From: Nitratireductor luteus
Lineage (GTDB): Bacteria; Pseudomonadota; Alphaproteobacteria; Rhizobiales; Rhizobiaceae
Length of the DNA stretch: 64,000 nucleotides
Direction: 5' to 3'
NCBI RefSeq assembly: GCF_026162365.1
Contig: NZ_JAOANW010000005.1
Coordinates: forward strand, 342,779-406,778
Within the stretch, counting starts at the first letter, position 1, and each line of letters begins with the position of its first letter. Of the stretch, positions 31,624 to 40,560 are shown piece after piece. The position numbers and the translations under genes were made by a program. A model generated the notes under the pieces. The model did no database searches. It was not told where the DNA came from and was given only the letters and a program-made list of their open reading frames with translations.

Positions 31624-32940
31624 ATGACAATCAACCGTAGAAAGTTCCTTGCCGGGACGGCGGGCGTGGCCGCCGGCGGCATTCTGGCGGGCTCGCTGAG
31701 CCCGCGCCATGCGCTTGCCCAGGCTTCGGCAGCGACGTTCACGCCGGAAGAGGGGGCCTCGCTGCGCCTTCTGCGCTGGGTGCCGTTTGTGAAGGGCGAA
31801 GAGGAAGCCTGGAACGCCAATACGAAGGCCTTTACTGAAGCGACCGGCGTTGAAGTGCGCATCGACCAGGAGAGTTGGGAGGACGTACGTCCGAAAGCAG
31901 CCGTCGCCGCCAATGTCGGCTCCGGGCCGGATATGGTGATGAGCTGGTTCGACGATCCGTTCCAGTATCCCGACAAGCTGGTGGACGTGACGGATCTGGC
32001 CACAGCGCTGGGTGAACAATATGGCGGCTGGTACGAAGGTGTGGAAGGTTATGCCAAGCAGGGCGATACTTTCATCGCCGTGCCGCTCTGTGCCATCGGC
32101 AACGCGGTGTGCTATCGCGACAGCCATGTGAAAGCAGCTGGCTTCAGCGCGTTTCCGGAAGATACGGCCGGCTTCCTGGAACTCTGCAAAGCCATGAAGG
32201 CCAACGGCACGCCAGCCGGTTTCCCGCATGGCAAGGCCGTGGGCGACGGCAACAACTACGCCCACTGGCTGTTGTGGAGCCATGGCGGCATGACCGTCGA
32301 CGAGAGTGGTAACCCGGCGATCAACAGCCCCGAGGCAAGGGCGGCGATCGAATATGCCAAGGCGCTCTACGCGACTTTCATTCCGGGTACGGAAAGCTGG
32401 CTCGACATCAACAATAACCGCGCCTTCCTCGCCGGCCAGGTTTCCCTTACCGCGAATGGCGTGTCGCTTTACTACGCCGCGGTCAACGACCAGGCGCTGC
32501 AGGAGATCGCGGAAGATCTGCGTACCACCAACTTTCCTGTCGGGCCGGTCGGCTCGTCGGTGGAGCTGCACCAGACGTCGACGATCTCGATCTTCAACCA
32601 CTGCCAGTATCCACAGGCGGCCAAGGCCTATCTGAATTTCATGTATCAGGCCGAGCAGATGAACAAGTGGATCGAGGGGGCGAGCGCCTATTGCTGCCAG
32701 CCGCTCAGGGCCTTCGAGGACAACCCCGTGTGGACGTCCAACCCGATCCACGCGCCCTATGCCAAGGCTTCCGAGACGCTTCGGCCCAACGGCTATGCAG
32801 GACCGCTTGGGCCCGCATCGGCCGGTGTCATGGCGGACTACGTCCTCGTCGACATGTTCGCCGAGGCGGTGACCGGCCAGCGTTCGACGGAGGAAGCCAT
32901 CGCCAACGCGGAGCGGCGCATCGCCCGATACTACCGCTAA
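31624..32940 (+). CDS. ABC transporter solute-binding protein, family 1, Tat-type signal
   Basis: Periplasmic binding protein of 438 residues. The N-terminus MTINRRKFLAGTAG has a twin-arginine motif followed by a hydrophobic stretch ending near ALAQ, so it is probably exported folded. The body matches family 1 sugar-binding proteins (VEVRIDQESWEDVRPK, AANVGSGPDMVM). GAGGAGG lies upstream; an in-frame GTG 6 bp earlier is possible. A hairpin at 32963-32990 separates it from the permease genes. The ligand may be a sugar or sugar acid, given the catabolic genes nearby. Confidence 0.92.
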   Translation: MTINRRKFLAGTAGVAAGGILAGSLSPRHALAQASAATFTPEEGASLRLLRWVPFVKGEEEAWNANTKAFTEATGVEVRIDQESWEDVRPKAAVAANVGSGPDMVMSWFDDPFQYPDKLVDVTDLATALGEQYGGWYEGVEGYAKQGDTFIAVPLCAIGNAVCYRDSHVKAAGFSAFPEDTAGFLELCKAMKANGTPAGFPHGKAVGDGNNYAHWLLWSHGGMTVDESGNPAINSPEARAAIEYAKALYATFIPGTESWLDINNNRAFLAGQVSLTANGVSLYYAAVNDQALQEIAEDLRTTNFPVGPVGSSVELHQTSTISIFNHCQYPQAAKAYLNFMYQAEQMNKWIEGASAYCCQPLRAFEDNPVWTSNPIHAPYAKASETLRPNGYAGPLGPASAGVMADYVLVDMFAEAVTGQRSTEEAIANAERRIARYYR

Positions 32941-32962
32941 GGCAAGACGGCATTATTGGCGG

Positions 32963-32990
32963 GCGGGCGCGATCATCCGCGTTCGCCCGC
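32963..32990 (+). other. Stem-loop between binding-protein and permease genes
   Basis: GCGGGCG pairs with CGCCCGC around a 14-base loop, with no T tract. Such hairpins often protect the binding-protein part of the mRNA and lower permease expression. A similar hairpin occurs at 58110-58135 in the other ABC operon. Confidence 0.6.
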
Positions 32991-33043
32991 TTCCTGCGCC
33001 GGCAGACGCGGCGGCAATACGGATAGACGAAAGGCAGGATTTC

Positions 33044-33976
33044 ATGGCGGGTGCAGCGCCCACGAGGCTATCGTCGATTTACGGATGGTTGCTGGAAAGC
33101 AAGAACGGGCTCGGGCTCTTGTTCATGCTTCCGGCAGCCGCGTTTCTGCTGTGCTTTCTTACCTATCCGCTGGGGCTTGGCGTGTGGCTCGGCTTCACCG
33201 ATACGAAGATCGGCCGGTCGGGCATCTTCATCGGCCTTGAAAACTATGAGTGGCTTTTCGACGACCCGATCTTCTGGCTGTCGGTGTACAACACGCTGCT
33301 ATACACCACCGTTGCCTCGGTCCTGAAGTTCGGGCTGGGACTGTGGCTGGCGCTGATCCTCAATCAGCATCTGCCGTTCAAGAACCTCTTTCGGGCGATC
33401 ATCCTCTTGCCGTGGGTGGTGCCGACGGTGCTTTCGGCGCTCGCCTTCTGGTGGATCTACGATTCGCAATTCTCGATCATTTCCTACGTGCTCATGAATC
33501 TCGGACTGATCAGCGAGCCGATCAACTTCCTGGGCGATCCCACCAATGCGCGCGCCTCGGTGATCGCCGCCAATGTGTGGCGCGGCATTCCTTTCGTCGC
33601 GATTTCGCTGCTGGCCGGGCTGCAGACGATTCCGCAATCGCTGAATGAGGCGGCGGCGCTGGACGGGGCAACACCGTGGCAGCGCTTCACCAAGATAACC
33701 CTGCCGCTGCTTTCGCCCATCATCGCGGTGGTGATGACGTTTTCGGTGCTGTTCACCTTCACCGATTTCCAGCTCATCTATGTGCTGACGCGCGGCGGGC
33801 CGGTGAACGCCACGCATCTGATGGCCACCCTTTCCTTCCAGCGCGCCATTCCCGGCGGCCAGTTGGGTGAGGGGGCGGCGATCGCCGTGGCGATGATCCC
33901 GTTCCTGCTGGCCGCCATCCTGTTCTCGTTCTTCGGGCTGCAGCGGCGCAAATGGCAGCAGGGCGCGAGCGATTGA
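33044..33976 (+). CDS. ABC sugar permease, MalF/UgpA type
   Basis: Inner-membrane protein of 310 residues with about six helices. The EAA motif that contacts the ATPase is LNEAAALDGATPWQRFTKITLP. The first transmembrane helix is GLGLLFMLPAAAFLLCFLTY. It lies third in the operon and its partner permease begins 12 bp downstream. Function is assigned by family only. Confidence 0.93.
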   Translation: MAGAAPTRLSSIYGWLLESKNGLGLLFMLPAAAFLLCFLTYPLGLGVWLGFTDTKIGRSGIFIGLENYEWLFDDPIFWLSVYNTLLYTTVASVLKFGLGLWLALILNQHLPFKNLFRAIILLPWVVPTVLSALAFWWIYDSQFSIISYVLMNLGLISEPINFLGDPTNARASVIAANVWRGIPFVAISLLAGLQTIPQSLNEAAALDGATPWQRFTKITLPLLSPIIAVVMTFSVLFTFTDFQLIYVLTRGGPVNATHLMATLSFQRAIPGGQLGEGAAIAVAMIPFLLAAILFSFFGLQRRKWQQGASD

Positions 33977-33987
33977 GGAGAATGACG

Positions 33988-34890
33988 ATGAGCCGACAGA
34001 CAATCTCCTCCGATCCTATAGCCGTGAATGATGATGTGACGGGCCTGGACCAGTTCAGCACGCTGACGCGGCGGATCCTGGTCGTCTACCTGCCGCTGGC
34101 GGTGTTCGTCTTCGTATTGCTGTTTCCTTTTTACTGGATGGCGATCACGGCGGTAAAACCGGATCACCAGCTCAGCAACTACAAGGAGTACAGCCCGTTC
34201 TGGGTCGTGGAGCCGACACTGGCGCACATCAAATACCTATTGTTCGAGACGTCCTATCCGGGCTGGCTGTGGAATACGATGCTGGTTTCGGTCGCCTCGA
34301 CCTTCATCTCGCTACTTGCCTCGGTCTTCGCTGCCTATGCCATCGAGCGGGTGCGGTTCACCGGTGCGCGGGTGACGGGACTGCTGATCTTCCTGGCCTA
34401 TCTGGTGCCGCCGTCGATCCTGTTCATCCCGCTGGCATTCATCGTCTTCAATGTCGGCATCTTCGATAGCCGGTTGGCGCTGATCCTGACCTATCCGACC
34501 TTTCTCATCCCGTTCTGCACATGGCTCCTGATGGGCTATTTCCGCACCATTCCGTTCGAGCTCGAGGAAAGCGCGCTCGTGGACGGGGCCACACGATGGC
34601 AGATCCTGACCAAGGTCATCCTGCCGCTGGCCGTGCCTGGGCTGATCTCCGCCGGCATCTTCGCCTTCACGCTGTCATGGAACGAATTCATCTACGCGCT
34701 GACCTTCATCTCCTCGTCGGAGAACAAGACCGTTCCGGTGGGTGTTCTCACGGAACTGGTGCGCGGCGACATTTACGAGTGGGGCGCGCTGATGTCCGGC
34801 GCGCTGCTGGGTTCGCTGCCCGTGGTCATCCTCTACTCGTTCTTCGTCGACTATTACGTCTCGTCGATGACGGGGGCGGTGAAGGAGTAG
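33988..34890 (+). CDS. ABC sugar permease, MalG/UgpE type
   Basis: Inner-membrane protein of 300 residues with six helices and the EAA-type loop ELEESALVDGATRWQILTKV. GAGGAG lies 7 bases before the ATG at 33988, while another ATG six bases earlier is too close to it. It closes the transporter operon. A palindrome of 12-bp arms follows at 34928-34964 in the gap towards the convergent dehydrogenase. Confidence 0.93.
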   Translation: MSRQTISSDPIAVNDDVTGLDQFSTLTRRILVVYLPLAVFVFVLLFPFYWMAITAVKPDHQLSNYKEYSPFWVVEPTLAHIKYLLFETSYPGWLWNTMLVSVASTFISLLASVFAAYAIERVRFTGARVTGLLIFLAYLVPPSILFIPLAFIVFNVGIFDSRLALILTYPTFLIPFCTWLLMGYFRTIPFELEESALVDGATRWQILTKVILPLAVPGLISAGIFAFTLSWNEFIYALTFISSSENKTVPVGVLTELVRGDIYEWGALMSGALLGSLPVVILYSFFVDYYVSSMTGAVKE

Positions 34891-34927
34891 ACGAAGGAGC
34901 AAGAAGGCGGACGCCAACGCGCCTTTA

Positions 34928-34964
34928 GATCAAGATGGCTTTTCGTTGAATCGCCATCTTGATC
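34928..34964. terminator. Palindrome between convergent operons, possible terminator
   Basis: Perfect 12-bp inverted repeat GATCAAGATGGC / GCCATCTTGATC, 13-base loop, without a T tract. It lies between the end of the permease operon and the end of the minus-strand dehydrogenase gene. Termination is inferred from position. Confidence 0.45.
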
Positions 34965-34977
34965 GATCGCCTTGTTG

Positions 34978-35027
34978 GGATGAATTTTTCCGCAAAACCG
35001 GCATCCGCTTTTGGGACCGTGCTCTAA
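34978..35027. repeat. Short palindromic repeat family C, second copy
   Basis: Core AAAACCGGCATCCGCTTTTG flanked by GGATGAATTTTTCC and GCTCTAA. The last bases overlap the stop codon of the minus-strand dehydrogenase at 35024-35026. Confidence 0.6.
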
Positions 35028-35947
35028 TCGCGCGCTGGCTCCTGTGTCTCCTTCGTGCCCAGGCGCTTGCCGTCGTTGATCGCCTCCAGCCACAAAAGAT
35101 AGGCAGAGTGGTCGTGGCGGCTCATGCGCATGTCGCCGGCGAGGGCGTGGAAGGCGTCACGGGTCTGCTCGGTCAGCGGCAGGCGTAGGCCTGCCTGGCG
35201 GGCGACTTCCAACGCGTTCTCGATATCCTTCAACTGAAGTGCGAGAGGGCCGCCGGGGATGAAATTGCGTTCGATCATGCGCTCGCCGTGGAGCTCCAGA
35301 ATACGCGACGTGGCGAAACCGCCCATCAGCGCCTCGCGAAGGGCGGCCGGATCGCACCCGCCCTCCTGAGCCAGAAGCATGGCCTCCGACACCGCGCCGA
35401 TGGTGACGGCGACGATCACCTGATTGGCGAGCTTGGCGACCTGTCCCGCACCGTGGACGCCGACATGAGTAGCGCGGCCCATGGCGGAAAACAGGGCGCG
35501 GGTATCCTCGAAATCCTCCGGGCTGCCGCCGGCCATGATCGCGAGGGTGGCTTCGGTGGCGCCTTTCTCGCCGCCGGAGACCGGCGCATCCATGTGGCGC
35601 CGCCCCGCCTCGGCGATTGCCGCCGCGTGGTCGCGAGCGACGGCGGGCTGGATCGACGACATGTCCACGAACAGCACACCGGCAGGCGCGGCCTCGACCA
35701 CGCCGTTCTGGCCGAAATAGATTTCGGTCACGACCGGGGAGTTGTCGACCATCGTGATGACGGCGTCGGCATTGTGGACCGATTCCCGCGGATCGTCGGC
35801 AACCGTGGCAACATCGGCCAGCGCTTCGGCCTTGGCCCGCGTGCGGTTCCAGACGGTGACGTTGAAACCGGCGCGGGCGATGTTGCGCGCCATGGGGGCG
35901 CCCATGATGCCGGTGCCGATAAGGGTTACGTTCCTGATGGTCACCAC
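35024..35947 (-). CDS. HIBADH-family dehydrogenase, 2-hydroxy-3-oxopropionate reductase-like
   Basis: Protein of 307 residues of the beta-hydroxyacid dehydrogenase family. NAD(P) binding is IGTGIMGAPMARNIARAG, the substrate region is DAPVSGGEKGATEATLAIMAGG, and the catalytic Lys is in GQVAKLANQVIV. Of the family members it most resembles GarR/GlxR-type tartronate semialdehyde reductases. Two GTG codons in tandem (35945-35947, 35942-35944) follow GGGAGG and either may start translation. It lies last in a minus-strand group behind a FAH-type hydrolase and an SDR, suggesting a role in sugar-acid breakdown. Confidence 0.85.
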   Translation of the reverse strand: MVTIRNVTLIGTGIMGAPMARNIARAGFNVTVWNRTRAKAEALADVATVADDPRESVHNADAVITMVDNSPVVTEIYFGQNGVVEAAPAGVLFVDMSSIQPAVARDHAAAIAEAGRRHMDAPVSGGEKGATEATLAIMAGGSPEDFEDTRALFSAMGRATHVGVHGAGQVAKLANQVIVAVTIGAVSEAMLLAQEGGCDPAALREALMGGFATSRILELHGERMIERNFIPGGPLALQLKDIENALEVARQAGLRLPLTEQTRDAFHALAGDMRMSRHDHSAYLLWLEAINDGKRLGTKETQEPARD

Positions 35948-35965
35948 TGTTCCTCCCGGCGGCTT

Positions 35966-36808
35966 CTACGCCGCGACCACGGTCTGTCTCTGCTGGCCCA
36001 GGCCGGCGATGGACAGGGTCATCACGTCGCCGGGCTTCAGATATTGCGGCGGCTTCATGCCCATGCCGACGCCTGGAGGCGTGCCGGTGGATATGACGTC
36101 GCCCGGCATCAGCGTCATGAACTGGGAGAGGTAGGAGACGACATGGGGCACGTTGAAGATCAGCGTATCGGTGTTGCCGGTCTGGCGGCGCTCGCCGTTC
36201 ACGTCCAGCCACATATCCAGCTTGTGCGGGTCGGCAATTTCGTTTCGGGTAACGAGCCATGGGCCGAGCGGGCCGAATGTGTCGTGGCTCTTGCCCTTCG
36301 TCCACTGGCCCTGGCGCTTGGCCTGGAAATCGCGTTCGGACACGTCGTTCATGATGGCAAAGCCGGCGACATGATCCATCGCGTCGGCCTCGGAAACATA
36401 TTTGGCCCTGGTGCCGATGATGACGGCGAGTTCGACTTCCCAGTCGAGCGCCTCGGAGCCGCGCGGCATCTCTACATCGTCATTGGGGCCGCACAGCGCG
36501 TTGAGCGCCTTGGCGAAGATGATCGGCTCGGGGGGCGGCACGGCGCCCGTTTCGGCGGCGTGGTCGGAGTAGTTGAGGCCGATGCATATGATCTTCTGCA
36601 GGCCTGCCACGCACGGGCCGAGGCGGGAATTGCCGTCGACCACGGGCAGGCTGTCGGGCGCTATGGCGCGGAGGCGCTCGAGGCCCTCGGGCGAGATCGC
36701 CGCGCCACCGATGTCGTCGACCATGCCGGAAAGATCGCGGATCGTGCCGTCATCGGCCATCAGGCCGGGCTTCTCGCTGCCCGCGGGTCCATAACGCAAA
36801 AGCTTCAT
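35966..36808 (-). CDS. Fumarylacetoacetate hydrolase-family protein
   Basis: Protein of 280 residues with the FAH C-terminal fold. The acidic metal site includes DWEVELAVIIGTRAKYV, and other typical segments are IICIGLNYSDHA, GQWTKGKSHDTFGPLGPW and DVISTGTPPGVGMGM. Close relatives hydrolyse 2,4-diketo-3-deoxy sugar acids (L-fuconate and L-rhamnonate pathways) or act as ureidoglycolate lyases. Its neighbours, an SDR and an IlvD/Edd dehydratase, favour the first. The ATG at 36808 follows AGGA. It lies between the dehydrogenase and the SDR, with short gaps. Confidence 0.88.
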   Translation of the reverse strand: MKLLRYGPAGSEKPGLMADDGTIRDLSGMVDDIGGAAISPEGLERLRAIAPDSLPVVDGNSRLGPCVAGLQKIICIGLNYSDHAAETGAVPPPEPIIFAKALNALCGPNDDVEMPRGSEALDWEVELAVIIGTRAKYVSEADAMDHVAGFAIMNDVSERDFQAKRQGQWTKGKSHDTFGPLGPWLVTRNEIADPHKLDMWLDVNGERRQTGNTDTLIFNVPHVVSYLSQFMTLMPGDVISTGTPPGVGMGMKPPQYLKPGDVMTLSIAGLGQQRQTVVAA

Positions 36809-36839
36809 ATCGTCAGTCCTTATCGTGTGCTGGTGAATA

Positions 36840-37574
36840 TCAGTAGACGGCGCGGCCACCGGATATGTCGAAGACGGCTCCCGTGGAGAACGAACACTCC
36901 TCCGAGGCGAGCCAGGAGATCATGGCTGCCACCTCGGCCGGCTCCAGAAACCGTTCGAGCGGTATCTTGGCGAGCATGTAGTCGATGTGCTCCTGGCTCA
37001 TCTGGTCGAAGATCGGGGTGCGCGCGGCGGCCGGCGTGATGCAGTTGACGATGACGCCGGTCTTGGCCAATTCCTTGCCAAGCGATTTTGTCAGGCCGAT
37101 CAGCCCGGCCTTGGAAGCCGAATAATGCGAGGCGTTGGGGTTGCCTTCCTTGCCGGCGATGGAGGCGACATTGACGATGCGGCCATAGCCCCGCTCGATC
37201 ATGCCGGGCACCAGCGCGCGGCTGGTGAGGTAGGGGGCGACAAGGTTGACCTCAAGCGTGTGGCGCCAGATATCGGGGGCAAGCTCCCAGGTCTTGCCGT
37301 TGCCGCCGGTGATGCCGGCATTGTTGACCAGAATGTCGATCGATCCGGCTTCACGCGCCGCAGCTTCGATGGCGTGCTCGTCGGTGAGTTCCACGATCTG
37401 ACCGATGGCGCGGCCTTGCAAACGGTCTAGAGCGGTCTGGAGATTGTCGGCGTCGACATCCCAGATGACGACTTGTGCCCCGCTGTCCAGGAAGCGCTCG
37501 GCGGTCGCCAGGCCGATGCCGCGCGCGCCGCCGGTTACAACTGCCCGGCGTCCGCCAAGATCGATGCGGTTCAT
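36840..37574 (-). CDS. SDR-family dehydrogenase, 2-keto-3-deoxy sugar acid dehydrogenase-like
   Basis: Protein of 244 residues with VTGGARGIGLATAERFLDSG (cofactor loop), INVASIA-type Ser region NVASIAGKEGN, and the YSASK catalytic pair. It resembles the SDRs that oxidise C4 of 2-keto-3-deoxy-L-fuconate and -rhamnonate, the step before the FAH-type hydrolase encoded just downstream. GGGAGG precedes the ATG. Its upstream region carries repeat A and then a GntR-type site at 37719-37730, so the first promoter of the SDR-FAH-HIBADH unit probably lies there. The substrate is not proven. Confidence 0.88.
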   Translation of the reverse strand: MNRIDLGGRRAVVTGGARGIGLATAERFLDSGAQVVIWDVDADNLQTALDRLQGRAIGQIVELTDEHAIEAAAREAGSIDILVNNAGITGGNGKTWELAPDIWRHTLEVNLVAPYLTSRALVPGMIERGYGRIVNVASIAGKEGNPNASHYSASKAGLIGLTKSLGKELAKTGVIVNCITPAAARTPIFDQMSQEHIDYMLAKIPLERFLEPAEVAAMISWLASEECSFSTGAVFDISGGRAVY

Positions 37575-37592
37575 ATGGATATGCCTCCCGAG

Positions 37593-37687
37593 AGCATTTT
37601 GCAGTCAGGTGGAATCACCTGACGTCCGCATGAATGCGAAAATAGGTAGAGCGTCCCTTGTGCGTCCGGAAGGACGCACGGCGCTCT
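37593..37687 (-). repeat. Palindromic repeat family A, complete copy, inverted
   Basis: Same three-hairpin element as at 21299-21399, read on the opposite strand, here between the SDR gene and the GntR site. Its stems are conserved while loops vary (for example TTCC against TTTT). Confidence 0.85.
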
Positions 37688-37718
37688 GAATTGTTTCGCA
37701 CGATGGCTGTTCACGATC

Positions 37719-37730
37719 AACGTATACATT
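37719..37730. promoter_or_regulatory. Probable GntR operator before the SDR-FAH-HIBADH unit
   Basis: AACGTATACATT is a near-palindrome (AAYGTA-TACRTT). A closely related site AACGTATACAGA precedes the dehydratase gene at 42409-42420. The GTATAC centre fits FadR-subgroup GntR operators, and a GntR gene lies beside it. Confidence 0.6.
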
Positions 37731-37754
37731 CCCGCGTCTTCAACCGGCCGGCTC

Positions 37755-38531
37755 TCAGCCGATCAGGGAACCGGCGCCCGGGTGGCGCAACAGGGACAGC
37801 ACCATGATATCGGCCCGGTCGCGATGCTGCTGGTGCAGGCGGGTGGCGGCAGCTTCGTCCCGGTCGCGAATGGCTTTCAGGATGGCGCGGTGCTCCTCAT
37901 CCGACTGTACGGGCAGGGGGCGTAAATGGACGACGGCCACCCGTGCGCGGTATTGCTGGTCCCAAAGCTGGCGCAGCATGCTCTGCAGGCGCGGATTGCC
38001 GCACAGCGCGACGATTTCGGAATGAAAGGCGTCGTCGAGATGGGACCAGTGGGCGATGTCCTTCTTGCTGGTCGCCTTTTCCATCTGGGCGAGGATGCCG
38101 TCCAGCTTCGCATAATCGGCGTCGCTAAGCCCTCGGCGAGCGGCCAACTGCGCCGCCTTTACCTCAAGAGTCGAGAACACCTGGTAGATCTGTTCCAGTT
38201 CCTCGATGGAAAGCGCCTTGACGGTGATGCCGTGGCGCGGACGCACCTCGACCAGCCCTTCTTCCTCCAGCCGGATAAGCGCCTCGCGGACAGGCGTCCG
38301 GCTGAGCGACAGCAAGCTTGCCACCTCGGTCTCTAGCAGGGTGGTTCCCGGCGGCAGACGGCCTTCCAGAATGCGAAACTTCAGCTCGTGGTAGGCTCGG
38401 TCGCGGGCCGGCATGCCGGAAACGCCCTGCAGGGTGGGGCGCGGCCGAGAGACGAGCGCCCTATCGGCGCCCCTGGCCTTGGAGCCCTGCCTGGCGGTCG
38501 TTTCGATGACTTGTTTTTCTTCGTCCTGCAC
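37755..38531 (-). CDS. GntR-family regulator, FadR subgroup
   Basis: Regulator of 258 residues. The winged helix lies near residues 45-110 (YHELKFRILEGRLPPGTTLL, then SRTPVREALIRLEEEGLVEV). A C-terminal FCD domain has metal-type residues in LDDAFHSEIVALCGNPR and EEHRAILKAIRDRD. The GTG at 38531 follows AGGTGG; the preceding open frame lacks a good ribosome binding site. It sits in the middle of the minus-strand sugar-acid genes and is the natural candidate to bind the AAYGTA-TACRTT sites upstream of them. The effector, perhaps a pathway intermediate, is unknown. Confidence 0.88.
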   Translation of the reverse strand: MQDEEKQVIETTARQGSKARGADRALVSRPRPTLQGVSGMPARDRAYHELKFRILEGRLPPGTTLLETEVASLLSLSRTPVREALIRLEEEGLVEVRPRHGITVKALSIEELEQIYQVFSTLEVKAAQLAARRGLSDADYAKLDGILAQMEKATSKKDIAHWSHLDDAFHSEIVALCGNPRLQSMLRQLWDQQYRARVAVVHLRPLPVQSDEEHRAILKAIRDRDEAAATRLHQQHRDRADIMVLSLLRHPGAGSLIG

Positions 38532-38572
38532 TGTTCCACCTGGTCTGTGCGCCGGAATCACTGAGAATTATA

Positions 38573-39469
38573 TCAGCCCTTCGAAGCCTTGATGCCGTTG
38601 AGCTCGGCAATGACGTCCGCGATCATGGGTACGTAGTCGTCGCCGCGGCCGATCGCTTCGGCGGTCGCGTATCCGTTTTTGATGCTGGACGAGACATGGG
38701 AAGCGATGCCGCTTTCATTGGCGAGAGACACGACGTAGCGCATGTCTTTGTGCGCGTTGCGCAGAGCAAATTTGTGGGCATCCCGGTCCCCGCCGACCAC
38801 ATATTTGAAGAATGTCTGGAAGAAGCCGCAGTCCATACGCCCGCCGGAAATGACGCTTTCGAACGTGGCGGCATCGATACCGTTCTTTGCGCCGATGGCC
38901 AGCGCCTCGGCATAGATCGCTCCATAGCCCATGGACACGAAATTGTTGAGCAGCTTCATCGTGTGGCCGGCCCCGCATTCGCCGACCCGGACAATCTTGC
39001 CCGCAAAGGTCTCCAGCAACGGTCTGACCTCGGCGAACACCTCCTCGCTCGCGCCGGCCATCACGTCCAGGGTGCCTTCCCAGGCTTCCTTGGGGGTGCG
39101 CGACAGGGGGGCATCGACCATGGTGATGCCGGCCTTCGCGCAACGCTCTGCAAGCATGCGGGTTGAGACCGGATTGCTGGTGCTCGTATCGATGATGAAC
39201 TTGACGTCACCCTTGGCGGCGATGATGTCGGCCACTGTCGCCTCGACTTGAGGACTGCCGGGCAGGCAGAGGAAGACGATGTCGGATGCAAGTGCCAATT
39301 CGCCGACGTCCGACGCTTCGGTTGCGCCGCGCTTGACGAGATCGTCGACCGGTTCGCGGTTGCGATGGCCGAGCACGGTGAGCTTGTGTCCGGCTTCCAG
39401 TATGTTCTTGGCCATGCCGTGGCCCATGAGGCCCACGCCGATAAAGCCCACGCATTGCTGTTCAGCCAT
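38573..39469 (-). CDS. HIBADH-family NAD(P)-dependent dehydrogenase, LtnD-like
   Basis: Protein of 298 residues of the 3-hydroxyisobutyrate dehydrogenase family: GFIGVGLMGHGMAKNILEAG, DAPLSRTPKEAWEGTLDVMAG, and catalytic Lys in GHTMKLLNNFVSMG. Its company (DenD-like dehydrogenase, dehydratase) suggests action on a sugar acid, as for L-threonate dehydrogenase LtnD, but DUF1537 kinase and aldolase genes of that pathway are absent here. GGAGG lies 8 bases upstream. It is the second HIBADH-type gene of the cluster; the two are not close to identical. Confidence 0.85.
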   Translation of the reverse strand: MAEQQCVGFIGVGLMGHGMAKNILEAGHKLTVLGHRNREPVDDLVKRGATEASDVGELALASDIVFLCLPGSPQVEATVADIIAAKGDVKFIIDTSTSNPVSTRMLAERCAKAGITMVDAPLSRTPKEAWEGTLDVMAGASEEVFAEVRPLLETFAGKIVRVGECGAGHTMKLLNNFVSMGYGAIYAEALAIGAKNGIDAATFESVISGGRMDCGFFQTFFKYVVGGDRDAHKFALRNAHKDMRYVVSLANESGIASHVSSSIKNGYATAEAIGRGDDYVPMIADVIAELNGIKASKG

Positions 39470-39496
39470 TTGGTTTCCTCCACCTCATTGTTGGAG

Positions 39497-39537
39497 CCTG
39501 ATTCCGAATACCGGCATCCGTTTTTCGGGCATCATGC
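39497..39537. repeat. Short palindromic repeat family C, third copy
   Basis: Core AATACCGGCATCCGTTTTTC flanked by GATTCCG and GGGCATCATGC, in the gap between the DenD-like and LtnD-like genes. Resembles the copy at 34978-35027. Confidence 0.55.
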
Positions 39538-39545
39538 CTCGTATC

Positions 39546-40532
39546 TCAGCCGAACGCGACCTTGCGCGCTTCCTCGTCGGCGATGTGAGCGCGGATGATG
39601 GAATCGAAATCCGCGTCGGCCTTGAAACCTGCTTGCTCGGCACGCTTGGCATCGAAATCGCGCGGCCATCCGTCGACGATCCTGACGATCGCCTCGTCCG
39701 GCTCTCGCCGGATCAGGGCGGCGGTCTCCTCGCCGGCTACCCGCTTCAGCGCCTCGATCATTTCGCCGACGGTGATCGACAGGCCGGGCATGGTCAGCGA
39801 GCGCCGTGCACCGAGGGTCGCCGAATCCATCGTGGCGGCGTGGAGCAGAAAACCGACGGCCGCTGCTGGGCTAGCCACCCAGTGTCGCACGTCCTCCGAG
39901 ACCGGGAGTATTGCTTCCTGGCCGGCCAGCGGTTCGCGGACGATGCCGGAGAAGAACCCGGAGGCCGCCTTGTTGGGCCTGCCCGGCCGCACCACGATGG
40001 TGGGCAGGCGGATGCCGACGCCATCGATGAAGCCCTTGCGTGTGTAGTCGGCCAGCAGCAGTTCGCCGACGGCCTTTTGCGTGCCGTAGCTGGTGAGCGG
40101 CGTGTGGAAAAAATCGTCATCGATCTTTCCCGGGAATGGCGCGCCGAAGACGGCGATGGACGAGGTGAAGACGAGCCGTGGGCAATAGCCTTCGCCTTCA
40201 TGACGGACGGCTTCCAGAAGATGGTGCGTGCCGTCCATATTGATCGCGTAGCCCTTGTCGAATTCGACCTCGGCTTCGCCTGAGACAATGGCGGCAAGGT
40301 GAAAGATAACGTCGGGCCGGTGCCTGATCAGGCGCGTGACCACCGCCGCGTCGGCGATGTCGCCCGCTTCCGATACGATTTGCGGGCCGCCCGATGCGCC
40401 GTAGGACGGCTCGATCACGTCGAAGGCGTGGATCGTATCGATCTTGCGGCCTCCGAGGCTGCCCTCGCCCATCAGCTTTTCGGCCAGTTTTCGGCCGACC
40501 ATACCGGCGGCTCCGATAATCAGGATGCGCAT
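39546..40532 (-). CDS. denD: NAD-dependent epimerase/dehydratase-fold dehydrogenase, DenD-like
   Basis: Protein of 328 residues with MRILIIGAAGMVGRKLAEKL (NAD loop), FHLAAIVSGEAE, and YGTQKAVGELLL, the catalytic YxxxK. It is close in pattern to D-erythronate dehydrogenase (DenD), an extended SDR that oxidises a sugar acid in tetronate catabolism. GGGGAGG precedes the ATG. It lies 28 bp after the dehydratase stop, so both may form one transcript. The symbol is a best match, since the true substrate may be a different aldonate. Confidence 0.75.
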   Translation of the reverse strand: MRILIIGAAGMVGRKLAEKLMGEGSLGGRKIDTIHAFDVIEPSYGASGGPQIVSEAGDIADAAVVTRLIRHRPDVIFHLAAIVSGEAEVEFDKGYAINMDGTHHLLEAVRHEGEGYCPRLVFTSSIAVFGAPFPGKIDDDFFHTPLTSYGTQKAVGELLLADYTRKGFIDGVGIRLPTIVVRPGRPNKAASGFFSGIVREPLAGQEAILPVSEDVRHWVASPAAAVGFLLHAATMDSATLGARRSLTMPGLSITVGEMIEALKRVAGEETAALIRREPDEAIVRIVDGWPRDFDAKRAEQAGFKADADFDSIIRAHIADEEARKVAFG

Positions 40533-40560
40533 TGCAGCCTATCCTCCCCGTCGTGGTTTG

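Noticed and set aside
35288..37039. Open frame of 583 codons on the plus strand opposite the HIBADH, FAH and SDR genes
   Set aside because: Shadow of three clear minus-strand enzymes.
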